DNA of 64,000 bases from Desulfobacterales bacterium (GTDB lineage: Bacteria; Desulfobacterota; Desulfobacteria; Desulfobacterales; JAEINQ01). The position numbers and the translations under genes are program-made. Location of the stretch: positions 1 through 64,000 of the forward strand of contig JAEINQ010000039.1 in NCBI GenBank assembly GCA_016342285.1, read 5' to 3'. This document shows, in pieces, positions 63,201 to 64,000 of this stretch; within the stretch, counting starts at the first letter, position 1; each line of letters begins with the position of its first letter. Under the pieces are notes generated by a model. The model searched no databases and was not told the DNA's origin. It worked only from the letters and a program-made list of their open reading frames with translations.

Positions 63201-64000
63201 ACGAGCACGCCGAAAGCGCCCTGACCCTTGACTTTGATGGCACCGATCTGGTTGTGGCGTATCTAAAAACAATAACGGAACGCAGTGACAAGGATGTGGA
63301 AATCGACGGCCAAACCTACCATGTGGAAAACGTGCCGACCCCCGGCAGAACTGACCTGTATGTGTTGAAATATCGGTTGGGATATGACCTTGCTGTTTCA
63401 GCGGCGGCCGTGTCTTTTGAACCACAAAACCCGGTTCCGGGCACCGACGCCACGATCACGGCGGTTGTCGAAAACAAAGGGGATCTGCCGGTGGATGCCA
63501 TTATCACCCGGTTTTACCTTGGTGACCCCAACAGCGGCGGAACCCTCATCGGTGAAGCGACCGCGACCGAGCCCTTGATTCCGGGAGACACACGATTCGT
63601 CCAGGTCAACTGGTCTGTCCCACAAGAGCCGGCCACCCATGTAATTACCGTCGTGGTCGACCCAGCCCTAGCCATCGACGACCGTGACCGCAATAACAAT
63701 ACGGCGCAGGTGGCCGCCTGCAAACCCGATATTGCCATCGACCAGGCGATATCGAACCCCATGGGACCCTCCACGCGGCTGATCATCTTCAGAGTGGCCA
63801 ATCACGGAACGGTGCCTGCGACAGACATCCCAGTCACCGTCACCAGAGATGGAACGCCGGACCAGGTGCTGCATCAGGCAACGATCGATTCGCTGCCGGT
63901 GGATGCCACCTTCGATATGGCCTTCGAGTTGGAAACCAGTGGGGAGACGACGGAAAACGGCTACCTGATTTTGAATGCCATGGCCAATGCTGAAAAGGCC
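60215..64000 (+). CDS. Giant secreted DUF1566/CARDB protein, partial (runs off window)
   Basis: Open from ATG 60215 to the last base: 1262 codons without a stop, absent from the ORF track because its stop lies outside. A ribosome binding site (TTGGAG) is 6 nt upstream. Signal peptide (GLLFWVLLPVCIAGA), DUF1566 domain (residues 20-148: DTQTGLMWQKAT, GHSDWRLPNRNEL, YWSSTTNAN, ending YVRAVRAGQ), a carboxypeptidase-like Ig repeat (VILSGKVIARDIQG), a long beta-rich middle, and CARDB-type adhesion domains near the end (SFEPQNPVPGTDATITAVVE, DRDRNNNTAQV). Likely a large surface or extracellular adhesin. Confidence 0.9.
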   Translation, partial: MRKIALGLLFWVLLPVCIAGAALVDNSDGTITDTQTGLMWQKATAPVTYTWQQALAYAEGLTLSGHSDWRLPNRNELQTLVDYPRTNPAIDPLLAPYTVSSDYWSSTTNANNANYAWLVLFSSGSISYVYKYGIKSNRYYVRAVRAGQSGLLGDSVILSGKVIARDIQGSILGPLDGVTVGTGSGESFTTESTGSFSLNGLAAGNIVLTATKEGYYPATAQVTVSAGDNSQKTVYMTAQPVESGSKPNTVGFDSPQGLHFVSGMPGTLGLEATVAWNGSPGAVRFSVDGVFNDAVTQDVGGGLARATISIPIPTTLTSTTEVMISVTNGDGQTSISATGVFFYPFLEILNQISDILPSWDLAGKTYLSDTEISASIWSLEDPSGVFRSEAILDYRQTLALDAVSGSLVMGLAGFVEGSTTLEYADVENLSGARGDVTGTMTYFLRGTAAPKVQGNVEISGTLKSGFGAPAVYALKLFPPAVPVVDTLLKVPVVKDIIKALRLRLFLIGELGLNGTWAENQNCWLGTETIGGSFTLGAEIQALTDKWGAELGVYAGGTGTPDLGLCPQFSFDGVTIRGYMGVFANAYVYNFSQEFGYELTFGAVDSVQVTSQSLRLVPLSEPTAGWQPVGQSLLIWGEPNRLPLTSSIMSMSVQTLEQTLPESEVKLLENVFGLAGPSLASDSDQTIILFAMYDADKPWHAATDIAQVVLPNEGSVSISRITNDLAAEFTSQLGKTDANTLLGVWSRVTGDISQTESPEQVSAHLEIVASNYDRSSQTWGSVIPLTQNTVTDRDPLPVHFGNVQGVVWVQNQGESTGGEPLTGYRLMYSAWTGSAWTAPAALWADQKSLLDVSFVADGNGQGHVVFSVDEDNDADTQSDREIYHVQTLAGAWQPAARITTNAIEDAIPVLIAPEGTPLCVWRQGEDIVYATVGDWTPKTVYARYTAANAAPSLAGVTLPGGAAITYTVQGAQGMDIFAAFYDALLDQWSLPRQLTHDEHAESALTLDFDGTDLVVAYLKTITERSDKDVEIDGQTYHVENVPTPGRTDLYVLKYRLGYDLAVSAAAVSFEPQNPVPGTDATITAVVENKGDLPVDAIITRFYLGDPNSGGTLIGEATATEPLIPGDTRFVQVNWSVPQEPATHVITVVVDPALAIDDRDRNNNTAQVAACKPDIAIDQAISNPMGPSTRLIIFRVANHGTVPATDIPVTVTRDGTPDQVLHQATIDSLPVDATFDMAFELETSGETTENGYLILNAMANAEKA
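60524..60658 (+). repeat. Candidate variable region of the second DUF1566 gene
   Basis: 135 bp, tggtcgtctactaccaacgc to gccggacag. It is rich in AAC/AAT/TAC/AGC codons, as expected where adenine-templated mutation acts. It shares its 5' 9 bp and roughly 30 bp of its 3' end with 59764-59883. Confidence 0.5.

Overview
The window reads as high-GC chromosomal DNA from an anaerobic, selenocysteine-using proteobacterium, most likely a Desulfobacterota relative of the Desulfosarcina/Desulfococcus type. This is inferred from the gene mix: a selenocysteine formate dehydrogenase, many large hybrid histidine kinases, dispersed intergenic repeats, and no sign of aerobic respiration. No rRNA or other taxonomic marker is present.

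Bases 1-43990 are core-like. On the left is a molybdenum formate dehydrogenase (fdhA) that the ORF track splits in two at a UGA. A bacterial SECIS hairpin follows the UGA directly, so the gene is one selenoprotein. Next come a VanZ-like protein, thrS, RNase D, an alpha/beta hydrolase, a TetR-nitroreductase pair, a BASS-family transporter, an SDR/ThDP-enzyme operon, and an operon with a GcvT-serine hydroxymethyltransferase fusion, a small protein and a hybrid kinase. Then follow an XPD/DinG-type helicase with an N-terminal nuclease-like domain, an acyl-CoA ligase, a MoxR-DUF58-transglutaminase operon, a lytic transglycosylase, a binding protein with a hybrid kinase, an OmpR-type two-component system next to htrA, and a TerB-like gene. 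The core part ends with a GDSL esterase/DsbA-family operon. That DsbA-family gene is a second selenoprotein missed by the ORF track (U-P-W-C active site, GTG start, SECIS-like hairpin).

Bases 44000-58670 are accessory DNA. An AT-rich stretch carries a 951-residue protein with XPD/DinG-like helicase features. A decayed kinase fragment is followed by a phage- or satellite-type TOPRIM/DUF3987 primase-helicase operon. A tRNA-Asp 3' half beside a terminator is a plausible integrase attachment scar. Beyond it lie iteron-like repeats, a DnaG-like primase, a 778-residue protein joining an N-formylglutamate-amidohydrolase-like domain to a radical SAM domain, an IHF/HU protein and a small partner. No integrase or transposase was recognised.

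Bases 58990-64000 hold a caspase-fold fragment, a secreted DUF1566 protein, a stop-interrupted Avd-like four-helix-bundle gene, and a very large DUF1566/CARDB secreted protein. The last is open for 1262 codons to the window edge and absent from the ORF track. Two DUF1566 proteins around an Avd-like remnant resemble a degraded or remote-acting diversity-generating retroelement. No reverse transcriptase lies in the window.
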